From: Pontibacter sp. HSC-14F20 | GTDB taxonomy: Bacteria; Bacteroidota; Bacteroidia; Cytophagales; Hymenobacteraceae | Assembly (NCBI RefSeq): GCF_019599265.1 | Contig: NZ_JAHZTC010000003.1 | Location: forward strand, 62,001-126,000 | Length of the DNA: 64,000 bases | Direction of reading: 5' to 3' | Part shown: in pieces, positions 28,257 to 37,050 of the stretch | Layout of the letters: each line of letters begins with the position of its first letter | Numbering within the stretch: position 1 is the stretch's first letter | Notes under the pieces: model-generated | What the model was told of the DNA's origin: nothing | The model's input: the letters and a program-made list of their open reading frames with translations, nothing else | The model's database searches: none | Translations under genes and position numbers: made by a program

Positions 28257-28906
28257 CTGCCAAATCAGCAAGCAGTAAACTGGCTCAGCGAAGGTACAGC
28301 CTCCCTTTATACCTTTGGTTTTTGTACTCGCTGATAAGCTGTCACCTCACTCTACCCCCCGAACCCGGAAATCCCTAATCTCCTAATTCAAAGGTATAAC
28401 ACCATTTATAATTCGGACACAAAAAGCCAGGTTATTGAATATATTATATTTTATATATTCATGCATTGGACTGATTCCGAAGTCGAAAATGGGCTCAGTA
28501 TTGTATATTTTTAATTAATATTTATTATTTTAATCATAGTAATTAGTGTCAATATTATATTTTTGGTTTTGTATTTTTAAAATTTTTGTAACTTTTTTCA
28601 AGTATGCATAAAATCAAAAACCCCTTTAAATAGCCTTTAAACGCTGTTTTTTCATCTTATCCAAATTGAAATATCCAAGGTTGCTATAATTTAAATAAGA
28701 ATAAATCACAAAAGTCTGGTTTTTCTAAAAAATTCCTACTTATATTTGCAACAACTTATATATGAAGATAGTCGCAAGGATCTACCAAGCTTAATATTTT
28801 CATAAAAACCACCAGGCAACACAGCTGCTTTTGTATTAGAAAAGGGTAAGTGCCTGGTGACAGATAAGGAGTACATTTTTTAATTTTTCAACTTTTAGCC
28901 AAAAAG
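28257..28906 (+). promoter_or_regulatory. AT-rich leader of the exported beta-helix gene
   Basis: A 650-base gene-free region, strikingly AT-rich between about 28430 and 28800. TATATTTG at 28741-28748 matches the Bacteroidota -7 element TAnnTTTG; the -33 TTG is poor (TGG near 28717). A start near 28755 would give a leader of about 150 bases. That leader contains a hairpin, CACCAGGCA (28810-28818) with TGCCTGGTG (28851-28859). TACCTTTG at 28310-28317 is another possible -7 element. Confidence 0.4.
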
Positions 28907-31549
28907 ATGAATACAGTATCCACTAAGGTGACGAAGTGGACGGGGACAACTCTGTCTGCTTTTATGCTCACACTCGTAGCCTTTCTATTCTCGACAGGTT
29001 TCGTTAACGCCCAATCTTACAGCGGGCCATTAGTAATTACAAAAGGAGGTACTTATACAGGTAACTGGGAATCAAAAGATTCTGAGGTAGCTGCTGTAGA
29101 TGTTCGTACTTCCGAACCTGTAACCATCGTTAATTCGAACATCAGAGGTGCCGGTTATCTTATAAAAAGCTGGGGCTATGCTGCCAATATCACAGTAAAA
29201 AACACGAAAGGCTACGGTCTTACTCCTACTCCTTTCAGAGATTATAAGAAACCACGTCGTTTCTTAACAGTTAACAACTTCAAGAATGTTATAGTAGAGA
29301 ACTGCTACCTGGAAGGTACGGCCGGCATTTATGTAGGTACGCGCTACGAAGGTGACGGATCTGCTAACAACACGGTAAAAATCCGCTACAATAAAGCCAA
29401 GAACATTGACGGACGCGTATACGGTGGTCAGCGTGAGCACTCTCAGTTTGCTCAATTTAACTACCGTGGCAACCTGCCACACGCCGAAATCGCCTGGAAC
29501 GAGATCATCAACGAGCCAAACAAGTCGCTCGTAGAGGACAACATCAACCTGTCAAACTCACGCGGTACTTCCGGTTCTCCAATCCGTATCCACAACAACT
29601 ACATTCAGGGCGCTTATCCGATCCCTGCTACAGAAACTACTTTCTCAGGTGGTGGTATTATTGCTGACTCATGGTACCAGGATGGTATGGGCGATCCGGC
29701 TGGCGTAGCTACTGCTCACGTGAAGGTATACGACAACCAGACTGTCAACATCGGTAACTACAACTATGCTATTGCAGGCGGTAACAACATTGAGGTATAC
29801 AACAACCGTGGTATAAACTCCGGCTTATTTGACGATGGCACGCGTGTTAACACACACAACGTAGGTCTGTACGGATACGATTACTATAAGAAAGGCGCAA
29901 CTTTCAATGCAGTAATGCGCAACAACGTAACCGGCGTAATGAGCCAGGGCAACCTGTTCGACAAAAACTACTTCCCTGATGGACTGGTTAAAAACGAGAA
30001 CAACCCATACGTTGGCGGTAACATCACGAAGCAGCACGAGAAGAATGAATATACTGCCTGGTTATCTAAACTGAGCAAAAACGGTATCGTACTGGGTCCT
30101 AACGGTTCAGCTCCGTCAACTCCACCTTCACAACCAGCTCCTGCACCGGCTCCAACTGATCCGGTAGCTACTGTACCTGCTGACCAGGCACCAAGTACTG
30201 GTTCTGGCTCGACTGGCAGCACTGCTGGTAATGGTAAGATCACACGTGATTTCTGGTCAAATGTGCACGGCTCTACTGTAAGCGCTATCCCGGTAACGAA
30301 AAATCCAACTTCAACAAGCGCTATTAGCTCGTTTGAAGCGCCAACAGGTCAGGGTAACAACTACGGTCAGCGTATCCGCGGCTATGTGACTGCTCCTGCT
30401 TCAGGCCAGTATACTTTCTGGATCGCTGCCGATGACGTGGCTGAGCTATACCTGAGCACAAGCGAGGATCCGGCCAAGAAAGCCAGAATCGCCCTGTCAA
30501 GCACCTGGACTAACCCACGTGAGTGGACTAAGACAAGCGGTCAGCAGTCTGCCAAGATCACCCTGGAGGCTGGCAAGCGTTACTACATCGAGGCCCTGAT
30601 GCTGCAAGGCGGCGGCGGCGACAACCTGGCTGTAGGCTGGCAACTGCCAAACGGCACCATGGAGCGTCCGATCGCTGGCAACAGACTGTCTGAAATGGGA
30701 AGCACTGCTCCTGTAGCCACTGCTCCTGCTGAGTCAGCACCTACTGCCAACACAGCTCCTGTAGGCAAAATTACCCGCGATTTCTGGAGCAACGTACACG
30801 GTTCTGCCATCAGCGCAATCCCAGTGAACACCAAGCCAGTTTCTACTACTGAACTGAACTCATTCGAAGGCCCATCAGGCCAGGGCAACAACTATGGCCA
30901 GCGTATCCGCGGCTATGTGACTGCTCCTGCTTCAGGCCAGTATACTTTCTGGATCGCTGCCGATGACGTGGCTGAGCTATACCTGAGCACAAGCGAGGAT
31001 CCGGCCAAGAAAGCCAGAATCGCCCTGTCAAGCACCTGGACTAACCCACGTGAGTGGACTAAGACAAGCGGTCAGCAGTCTGCCAAGATCACCCTGGAGG
31101 CTGGCAAGCGTTACTACATCGAGGCCCTGATGCTGCAAGGCGGCGGCGGCGACAACCTGGCTGTAGGCTGGCAACTGCCAAACGGCACCATGGAGCGTCC
31201 GATCGCTGGCAACAGACTATCACCAATTGAGTCTCTGACTGCTTCTTCTTCGTCAGCACTTTCTGCCGAGACAACTGATACAAACATCAGCTTCGAAAAA
31301 GTAAGCGCATACCCTAACCCATTCAACGATGTGGTAACACTCGACCTGGGCAAAGAGGAGATTAAGCTGCAGGAAGTTGTAATCCTGGACCAGGCTGGTA
31401 CAGTAGTATACAAAGAAGAAAACCTGAAGGTAGAGAATAACAAGCTGGTAATGAACCTGGCTGCTACCGGACTTAGAGCAGGTCTTTACTTCCTGAAGTA
31501 TACAGACAATGCCGGCAAGAGCTCCACGATCAAATTGATCAAAGAGTAG
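28907..31549 (+). CDS. T9SS-exported beta-helix protein with two PA14 domains
   Basis: An 880-residue secreted protein. Signal peptide at residues 1-36 (FSTGFVNAQS end); beta-helix domain about 40-395, closely related to the preceding membrane-anchored gene; Pro/Ala/Thr-rich linker about 398-440; PA14 domain about 441-593; short linker; second PA14 domain about 617-770; and a type A T9SS sorting domain about 798-880 (AYPNPFNDVVTLDL, GLYFLKY). PA14 domains usually bind carbohydrate. The DNA of the two PA14 copies is identical over about 320 bp. Codon choice is strongly biased (GGT, AAC, CGT), which suggests high expression. Likely an extracellular polysaccharide-binding or -modifying protein. 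Confidence 0.82.
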   Translation: MNTVSTKVTKWTGTTLSAFMLTLVAFLFSTGFVNAQSYSGPLVITKGGTYTGNWESKDSEVAAVDVRTSEPVTIVNSNIRGAGYLIKSWGYAANITVKNTKGYGLTPTPFRDYKKPRRFLTVNNFKNVIVENCYLEGTAGIYVGTRYEGDGSANNTVKIRYNKAKNIDGRVYGGQREHSQFAQFNYRGNLPHAEIAWNEIINEPNKSLVEDNINLSNSRGTSGSPIRIHNNYIQGAYPIPATETTFSGGGIIADSWYQDGMGDPAGVATAHVKVYDNQTVNIGNYNYAIAGGNNIEVYNNRGINSGLFDDGTRVNTHNVGLYGYDYYKKGATFNAVMRNNVTGVMSQGNLFDKNYFPDGLVKNENNPYVGGNITKQHEKNEYTAWLSKLSKNGIVLGPNGSAPSTPPSQPAPAPAPTDPVATVPADQAPSTGSGSTGSTAGNGKITRDFWSNVHGSTVSAIPVTKNPTSTSAISSFEAPTGQGNNYGQRIRGYVTAPASGQYTFWIAADDVAELYLSTSEDPAKKARIALSSTWTNPREWTKTSGQQSAKITLEAGKRYYIEALMLQGGGGDNLAVGWQLPNGTMERPIAGNRLSEMGSTAPVATAPAESAPTANTAPVGKITRDFWSNVHGSAISAIPVNTKPVSTTELNSFEGPSGQGNNYGQRIRGYVTAPASGQYTFWIAADDVAELYLSTSEDPAKKARIALSSTWTNPREWTKTSGQQSAKITLEAGKRYYIEALMLQGGGGDNLAVGWQLPNGTMERPIAGNRLSPIESLTASSSSALSAETTDTNISFEKVSAYPNPFNDVVTLDLGKEEIKLQEVVILDQAGTVVYKEENLKVENNKLVMNLAATGLRAGLYFLKYTDNAGKSSTIKLIKE
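30368..30687 (+). repeat. Exact direct repeat, PA14 copy 1
   Basis: About 320 bp identical to 30899-31218 (offset 531 bases). It encodes most of the first PA14 domain. Outside these limits the two copies diverge, including synonymous changes immediately upstream (GGTAAC against GGCAAC). Confidence 0.9.
30899..31218 (+). repeat. Exact direct repeat, PA14 copy 2
   Basis: Second copy of the 320-bp repeat at 30368-30687. Complete identity at synonymous sites means a recent duplication or ongoing gene conversion. Confidence 0.9.
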
Positions 31550-31642
31550 GTATAACAAACCAGTAAACTTCGAGCCTCACGAGCTTAATTGAGGTATAGA
31601 AACAATAGATTCCAAAGGTTGTTTAATGACAGCCGGATATAG

Positions 31643-31677
31643 AAAAGCGGCGCAGAAATTCTCTGCGCCGCTTTTTT
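31643..31677 (+). terminator. Rho-independent terminator
   Basis: GCGGCGCAGA (31647-31656) pairs with TCTGCGCCGC (31662-31671), flanked by AAAA and TTTTTT. A strong terminator about 100 bases after the exported beta-helix gene. Confidence 0.9.
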
Positions 31678-31783
31678 GTTCTAAGGACCTTCCTCATCAA
31701 GCTCAGGATGTTCCCGCAGCCCATTATTCAGCAAGCGCAACAGAAAACGTCTGCATGGAAAGCCTTCAGAGGTATACCATTTA

Positions 31784-31837
31784 AAAACCTCCTGTTTTAG
31801 GTGATGCTTTTATCGCATCTCCAGAACAGGAGGTTTT
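31784..31837. terminator. Second hairpin terminator, nested stem
   Basis: AAAACCTCCTGTT (31784-31796) pairs with AACAGGAGGTTTT (31825-31837). Its loop contains a second stem, GATGC with GCATC. A further 20-base hairpin, CATCCC with GGGATG, lies at 31849-31868. These sit between convergent genes and can serve either strand. The rest of 31550-31880 shows no gene. Confidence 0.65.
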
Positions 31838-31880
31838 CTTATTGATGCCATCCCGAACGTTTGGGATGTTTTATGTTATA

Positions 31881-32357
31881 CTACTGCTTACGCACAAATT
31901 TCCAGGTATACACCCCCATTTGAGACGTTGTTTTTTCATCATCTGGTGACTCCTCTGGGAAACCAGCATATGGTTTTTCTTCTATCCAGGTCATTTCTGA
32001 ATTAGAAATAGTGGCTACAGTATACTGTCCCTTATCGGCTCCCCGCTGTAATTCAATTACGGTAGTATCATTAGGGTCTGGAAAACTATAATTCATTACT
32101 TCCGGATTACTTCCTGGTGCTGTAACGGTTAACTGTTTGCCGTCAAAGCTAAAAGTTGTCTGATACTGAACTGAGTCAGTGAACATGATCTCATTTTGAT
32201 CTGAGTAATACACTCTTTTGATTTGTGTGTTTGTCCAGTCGCCACGCATCTTCGCATCAATTTCCGAAACCGGTGGCTCCAGATTCTCTTCTTTGTCATC
32301 GTCGCAGGAAGTGAGAAAGAGGGCAAAAAATATTGGTATTAGCAATAGCTTTTTCAT
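31881..32357 (-). CDS. Small lipoprotein, lipocalin-like
   Basis: A 158-residue protein with a lipoprotein signal (MKKLLLIPIFFALFLTSC, Cys 18) and an acidic stretch after the Cys (DDDKEEN). The body is predicted as beta strands, with MRGDWTNT near its start and YTWKFVRKQ at the end, the usual layout of Bacteroidota lipocalin-like or DUF lipoproteins. Ligand unknown. It is a lone minus-strand gene inside the polysaccharide locus. Confidence 0.65.
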   Translation of the reverse strand: MKKLLLIPIFFALFLTSCDDDKEENLEPPVSEIDAKMRGDWTNTQIKRVYYSDQNEIMFTDSVQYQTTFSFDGKQLTVTAPGSNPEVMNYSFPDPNDTTVIELQRGADKGQYTVATISNSEMTWIEEKPYAGFPEESPDDEKTTSQMGVYTWKFVRKQ

Positions 32358-32626
32358 AAAAAATTAAATTTAGATAAGTAAAGGAATTTTAAGTTTGATA
32401 TCAGTTTGCTTGTATAACAGCGTATATGTGATGTAATTTCCACACCTAGTACGAATTGCGTTATGGAGGGTTTATCAAGAATAACATAAACACAATATCA
32501 TTTTCACAAATAACTGTTATTGATTACGTTACGAAAAATTTAAATGTTCAAACCGGGTGGTATACCTAAGCCTTCTCATAAATTCAGTGGTTCACTTGCT
32601 TTCAGTGTGGTACGGATTCAACTGAA

Positions 32627-34978
32627 TCAGCGTGCTACCACGAGCTTACGATTCAGCGTCTTGTTACTTCCTGCCACTGTCAGATTATAAATGCCCGGTT
32701 TTAAAGGTGATCCGACTGGCAGCGTGAGGTACAGTTCGCCAAGCTCAGTGGTTCGCACCTGCCGGCTGAGCATTTGCCTACCGGAAGCATCTGTTATCAT
32801 AAAGGTCACATCCTCGTTTTCTTTCAGATTGGCAACCTCAATGGTAACTTCATCTCCTGTAGCAGCCGGGTTTGGATATACTCTGAATGAGGACGCAGCA
32901 AGTGAGCGGTCTTCTACCAGTATAATATTCGAGTAGGTAGCGGAACCATCCAGCCGAACCAAACGGAGCCTGTAGTAACCCTGGTCTTTGAGTGGCGTTT
33001 CGTCCGTAAAGGTATAGTCGATGGCAGCCGTTGTGGTACCGGAGGCTTTTACCTGACCGATGGTTGTAAAATTCTCACCGTCTACAGATCGCTCAACTTC
33101 AAAGAAATCCATATCGAGCTCGTAAAGGGTTCTCCAGTCCAGCACCACGTTTTTCTGATTAAACCCTGCGCCATCAACATAGCGTCCCTTAAAGTTTAAG
33201 ATTTCCGTCAGGCTATTGTATACCTCAACGAAGCGCTCCCTGATCTCTTCTGATGAGAGTGCCCTGCCAAAAAGCTTCACTTCATCCAGATCTCCTTCGT
33301 AGTGGTAACTGTTGAGCAGACTCGCATTAAAGTAGCCGATGGTGACGGGTGACCGGCTGGTAAAGCCAAAATTATGATTGAAGGTGCCTGCGGCTACCTG
33401 TTCCCCATCCACATACAGCCTGATTGCTCCGGAACCACCATCCCGCACCGCTACAAGCTGATGCCAGGCGCCGTCATTCAGCTTGGGACCACTGGAGCCG
33501 ACATAATCACCTTTAAACTCAATGTCAGGCAGGTAAAAACCGGCTTTCCGATCTTTGTCAAGGCCTAACCACCACTGCGATGGCGAGTCGGTGGCATGGC
33601 GCCCGATCAGCACCTGGTTCTGGGCTTCGCTAGCTCCGTCTTTGGTTTCGGTGCGGAGCCACAGCTCGATCGTGAAAGTCTGGTTTGCTTTCCAATCGAA
33701 GTTCGGACTGCCGATTACATCAAGCCCTGTGTCCCGTCCATTAAACCGCTGCCCTCCTTCTACTACTCCTTTCACCGAGGCAGGACGGCTTCTCTCCTTC
33801 GCAACTGCATCGATGGGCGTATACACATCCCGATAGTTAGAGCCTGAACTTTCATTGAGCATCCAGTGGTGTAGCATCCCTATACCTTCTTCGGTGGCGG
33901 CCCTCACCTCGATCTGAAAACGTTGCGGAGTGCTTTCTCCCTGGCTGTTGTTGGCCTTTACCTCCACTGCAAAACTTCCGGCGCTCTGTGGTACCCAACT
34001 AATAAGACCAGTACCTGCATCAATGGTCATACCGGATGGGCCAGATATCAGGATATAGCGAGGGGCAGGTTTGCCGGCTGCATTTACATCGTAGCTGTAT
34101 TGCTGCTTGACTGTACCGAAAGTAATCGGTTGTGAAACGATCTCTGGTTTGGTATCCTCTGGTCCACAGTAGTTGCCTGCGCCCAGATTGTAACGGTCGC
34201 GCGCTTGCTGCTCCGACAAATTGTTGTTGTATACCAGCAATTCATCAATTGTGCCATCGAAATAATACTTGGAGTCAATGTCAATATACCCGATGGTAAC
34301 AGGGCTGGAAGACTCCATGCTGCCGCGGTATTCCTTTATTTCAGTCCGCCTGTCATCCACCCGAAACCCATCGACATACAGCTTAGTGATCTGGGGACCT
34401 CCTTCTCGCACAACCGCAATGTGATGCCATTTGCCGTCGAACAGGTTGACGGCTTTAAGGTAATCGGTCAAGGTATGTGGCTCGCCGTAGTTATCCTGCA
34501 TATCGAACACGGCATACCCTTCCGGGTTAACGCCGAGCCACCAGGCACTTAAACCATCACTTGATTTACGGCCGATGATCACCTGATTAGAGGACTTGCG
34601 GTTTACCTGCACCCATACCTCCATCGAAAAGTTCGTGTTGGGTCCCCACTGAAAATTTTGTATCTCACTGAATTGAAGACCGGAGCCGGAACCATTGAAG
34701 CGCTGTCCGCCGGCAAAGCGGCCAACAACAGGCTCGGGACAGGCAGTGCAAGTGGCGCTGGCGTTAGTCACGTAATCGGTGTAATTGCTAGCAATCTTTT
34801 CGTCAAACCCAAAGTGATGCACCAAACCGGGAGGGCAGGTAGTCTGAGCCTGTGCCACATCCTGAACTGCTAAACTGAACAGCATGCTAAGCACGGTGGC
34901 TAAGGCTATTTTGCGCTTATAGCTCTGTGTGTATGAAAAAAGGTATCGAACAATGTACCTGAAGGTTGATGCAATCAT
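32627..34978 (-). CDS. T9SS-exported protein with two LamG domains
   Basis: A 783-residue secreted protein. A long leader precedes the hydrophobic signal core (about 24-45, AVQDVAQAQ). Then come a LamG/concanavalin-like domain (about 49-268, with VNRKSSNQVIIGRKSSDG and WHHIAVVREGG), a putative Ig domain (about 275-358, GLISWVPQSAGSFAVEV), a second LamG domain (about 365-590, WHQLVAVRDGG), a fibronectin-like segment (about 597-690) and a type A T9SS sorting domain (about 700-783, RVYPNPAATGDEV). LamG domains bind sugars or glycoproteins. Its position inside the polysaccharide locus suggests a matrix-binding role; this is inference. Confidence 0.82.
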   Translation of the reverse strand: MIASTFRYIVRYLFSYTQSYKRKIALATVLSMLFSLAVQDVAQAQTTCPPGLVHHFGFDEKIASNYTDYVTNASATCTACPEPVVGRFAGGQRFNGSGSGLQFSEIQNFQWGPNTNFSMEVWVQVNRKSSNQVIIGRKSSDGLSAWWLGVNPEGYAVFDMQDNYGEPHTLTDYLKAVNLFDGKWHHIAVVREGGPQITKLYVDGFRVDDRRTEIKEYRGSMESSSPVTIGYIDIDSKYYFDGTIDELLVYNNNLSEQQARDRYNLGAGNYCGPEDTKPEIVSQPITFGTVKQQYSYDVNAAGKPAPRYILISGPSGMTIDAGTGLISWVPQSAGSFAVEVKANNSQGESTPQRFQIEVRAATEEGIGMLHHWMLNESSGSNYRDVYTPIDAVAKERSRPASVKGVVEGGQRFNGRDTGLDVIGSPNFDWKANQTFTIELWLRTETKDGASEAQNQVLIGRHATDSPSQWWLGLDKDRKAGFYLPDIEFKGDYVGSSGPKLNDGAWHQLVAVRDGGSGAIRLYVDGEQVAAGTFNHNFGFTSRSPVTIGYFNASLLNSYHYEGDLDEVKLFGRALSSEEIRERFVEVYNSLTEILNFKGRYVDGAGFNQKNVVLDWRTLYELDMDFFEVERSVDGENFTTIGQVKASGTTTAAIDYTFTDETPLKDQGYYRLRLVRLDGSATYSNIILVEDRSLAASSFRVYPNPAATGDEVTIEVANLKENEDVTFMITDASGRQMLSRQVRTTELGELYLTLPVGSPLKPGIYNLTVAGSNKTLNRKLVVAR

Positions 34979-35571
34979 ATAAGCTCACTAAGTATCTATA
35001 TCGCGGCACTTGATCTATGCGCGCTACTTTATGTCGGGTTGTTTTGCAGTATAATCCAGAGCTGAACAGCTGCTGTCCTGAGCAAATTGCTAATTCACAA
35101 CATCGCCTGTCCTGTACGGAGAGTATAGTGTTACTGTTGTATTAGAGTACAATAATATTACGCCGCAGCGGCTGAGATGTTCGGCTTTATAGCCTACTTA
35201 AATTGTCCACAAAGCCTTTGTCTTCAAAAGATGTGCAGAAGGGGTATATAGCTGTCAAAATAAGGCTGACACAGATCTAGTAACACAACATACCTGCGGC
35301 AATATCTGGCATGCCTAGGGCAGCTATACCTGTTAATGCAATTTTTTGTTACGCTGTAACAGCCATTTTAAATCAGTTGCGTATAGAGAGCAGCACAATT
35401 ATTCCGGAGTGTCTATACATCAAGAAAATATATACCGGAATCCTAAACCTTTTGGCCCTACTCCTAATATAACAAAGGAAACGGCTTCGTCCCGACACAG
35501 GCTCAGGCCAGGGGAAATCACCACAGGGTATGGGGCTACACGCATCTCCCGATCAATAACGGCGTCTGCAT
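34979..35571. promoter_or_regulatory. Divergent intergenic region
   Basis: About 590 bases between the LamG gene and the acyltransferase gene, transcribed away from each other. It should hold both promoters, but I find no convincing TAnnTTTG/TTG pair. A short inverted repeat, TTGTA with TACAA, lies near 35135-35152, and several GGTATA copies occur. An 81-codon reading frame at 35346-35591 has no recognisable features and overlaps the next gene. Confidence 0.3.
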
Positions 35572-37050
35572 ATGTTATTCAACTCTACTGAATTTTTCAT
35601 ATTCTTCCCGGCAGTAGTTACGCTCTACTTTTTAACGCCCCCGAACCGAAGATGGCTTATACTGCTGCTGGCCAGCTACTATTTTTATGCCTCGTGGCGG
35701 CCGGCTTATACCCTTATCCTGCTTGGCTCTACCCTGATTGACTACTTCTGCGGCCGCGCCATGGGCAGGTATAGCGACGAAGAAAAACACAAACGAAAGC
35801 CATACCTATACCTCTCATTATTCTCTAACCTGAGCATACTTGGCTTATTCAAGTATTACAATTTCTTTAACGACAGCGCACGGGATGTTGCCTCGGCACT
35901 GAACATGGATTATGCTGTACCGGCTTTCGAGCTGCTGCTGCCGATGGGTATCTCCTTCTATACCTTCCAGACCATGAGTTACTCGATTGATGTATACCAT
36001 GGGCGCATCAAGCCGGAGCGGCATCTGGGGGTATTTGCACTGTTTGTTACCTTTTTTCCGCAACTGGTGGCAGGCCCAATCGAACGGGCAGGTAATCTGT
36101 TAGAGCAACTTAAGACGCATCATGAATTCAGCTACGACCGCATTGTAGGTGGTTTGCGACGCATGGGCTGGGGTTTTTTCAAGAAGATCATGATCGCAGA
36201 TAACCTGGCTCTGATGGTGAACCAGGTATACAACAACCCAACCGACTACGAAGGCATCACGCTCATCATCTCTACCGTTTTCTTCGCATTCCAGATATAT
36301 TGCGACTTCTCAGGCTATTCCGACATTGCCATCGGCGCGGCACAGGTGATGGGCTTCCGGCTGATGGAGAACTTCCGAAGACCGTATTATTCCAAGAGTA
36401 TTTCAGAGTTCTGGAGCCGCTGGCATATATCACTGTCCTCCTGGTTTCGTGACTACCTGTACATTCCGCTGGGTGGCAACCGGGTCGTAAAGTGGCGCTG
36501 GTACTACAACCTGTTCATCACATTTCTGGTGAGCGGCCTGTGGCACGGTGCTAACTGGACTTTCGTGGTGTGGGGCGCGTTGCATGGCTTTTATCTGGTG
36601 TTTGCAATCGTCACGGCAAGTCAGCGCGACGCAATGGCCAGATCGCTTGGACTTACCAGTCGCCCGTTACTCTACAAGTGGGTACAGGTACTGAGTGTGT
36701 TCGCGCTGGTGCTCTTCTCATGGGTGTTTTTCAGGGCAAACTCCATTGGGGAGGCCATATACATACTGCAGAGTAGTGTGGCAGGTATAGGCAACATCCG
36801 GCAGCTGCTGGCAGGTATAGACTTGCAGCACATCCTGTTCATGGACCAGGGTTTTAAGGTGTTTGCCGTGTCTGTCATTTCGATTATGATCATGGAAACG
36901 GTGCACCTTATTCAGCGCCATGGCAGCGTGTCGCAGCTGATCAGTCAAAAACCTGCGGTGGTGCGTTGGGGACTTTATTATGCGGCCATCGTGGCGGTGC
37001 TGCTTTTCGGGCAATTCGGGCACCAGGAGTTCATTTATTTTCAGTTCTAA
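35572..37050 (+). CDS. MBOAT family O-acyltransferase (AlgI-like)
   Basis: A 492-residue polytopic membrane protein with the membrane-bound O-acyltransferase signature: SISEFWSRWHISLSSWFRDY, GLWHGANWTFVVWGALHG (catalytic His in both WHG and LHG contexts) and MGISFYTFQTMSYSIDVY. It belongs to the AlgI/PatA-type branch that moves acetyl groups across the inner membrane for polysaccharide O-acetylation. It abuts the next gene with no spacer, so the two products very probably act together. Confidence 0.93.
   Translation: MLFNSTEFFIFFPAVVTLYFLTPPNRRWLILLLASYYFYASWRPAYTLILLGSTLIDYFCGRAMGRYSDEEKHKRKPYLYLSLFSNLSILGLFKYYNFFNDSARDVASALNMDYAVPAFELLLPMGISFYTFQTMSYSIDVYHGRIKPERHLGVFALFVTFFPQLVAGPIERAGNLLEQLKTHHEFSYDRIVGGLRRMGWGFFKKIMIADNLALMVNQVYNNPTDYEGITLIISTVFFAFQIYCDFSGYSDIAIGAAQVMGFRLMENFRRPYYSKSISEFWSRWHISLSSWFRDYLYIPLGGNRVVKWRWYYNLFITFLVSGLWHGANWTFVVWGALHGFYLVFAIVTASQRDAMARSLGLTSRPLLYKWVQVLSVFALVLFSWVFFRANSIGEAIYILQSSVAGIGNIRQLLAGIDLQHILFMDQGFKVFAVSVISIMIMETVHLIQRHGSVSQLISQKPAVVRWGLYYAAIVAVLLFGQFGHQEFIYFQF

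Noticed and set aside
35346-35591. 81-codon frame before the MBOAT gene
   Set aside because: Overlaps the acyltransferase start, lacks motifs, and looks like promoter-region noise.
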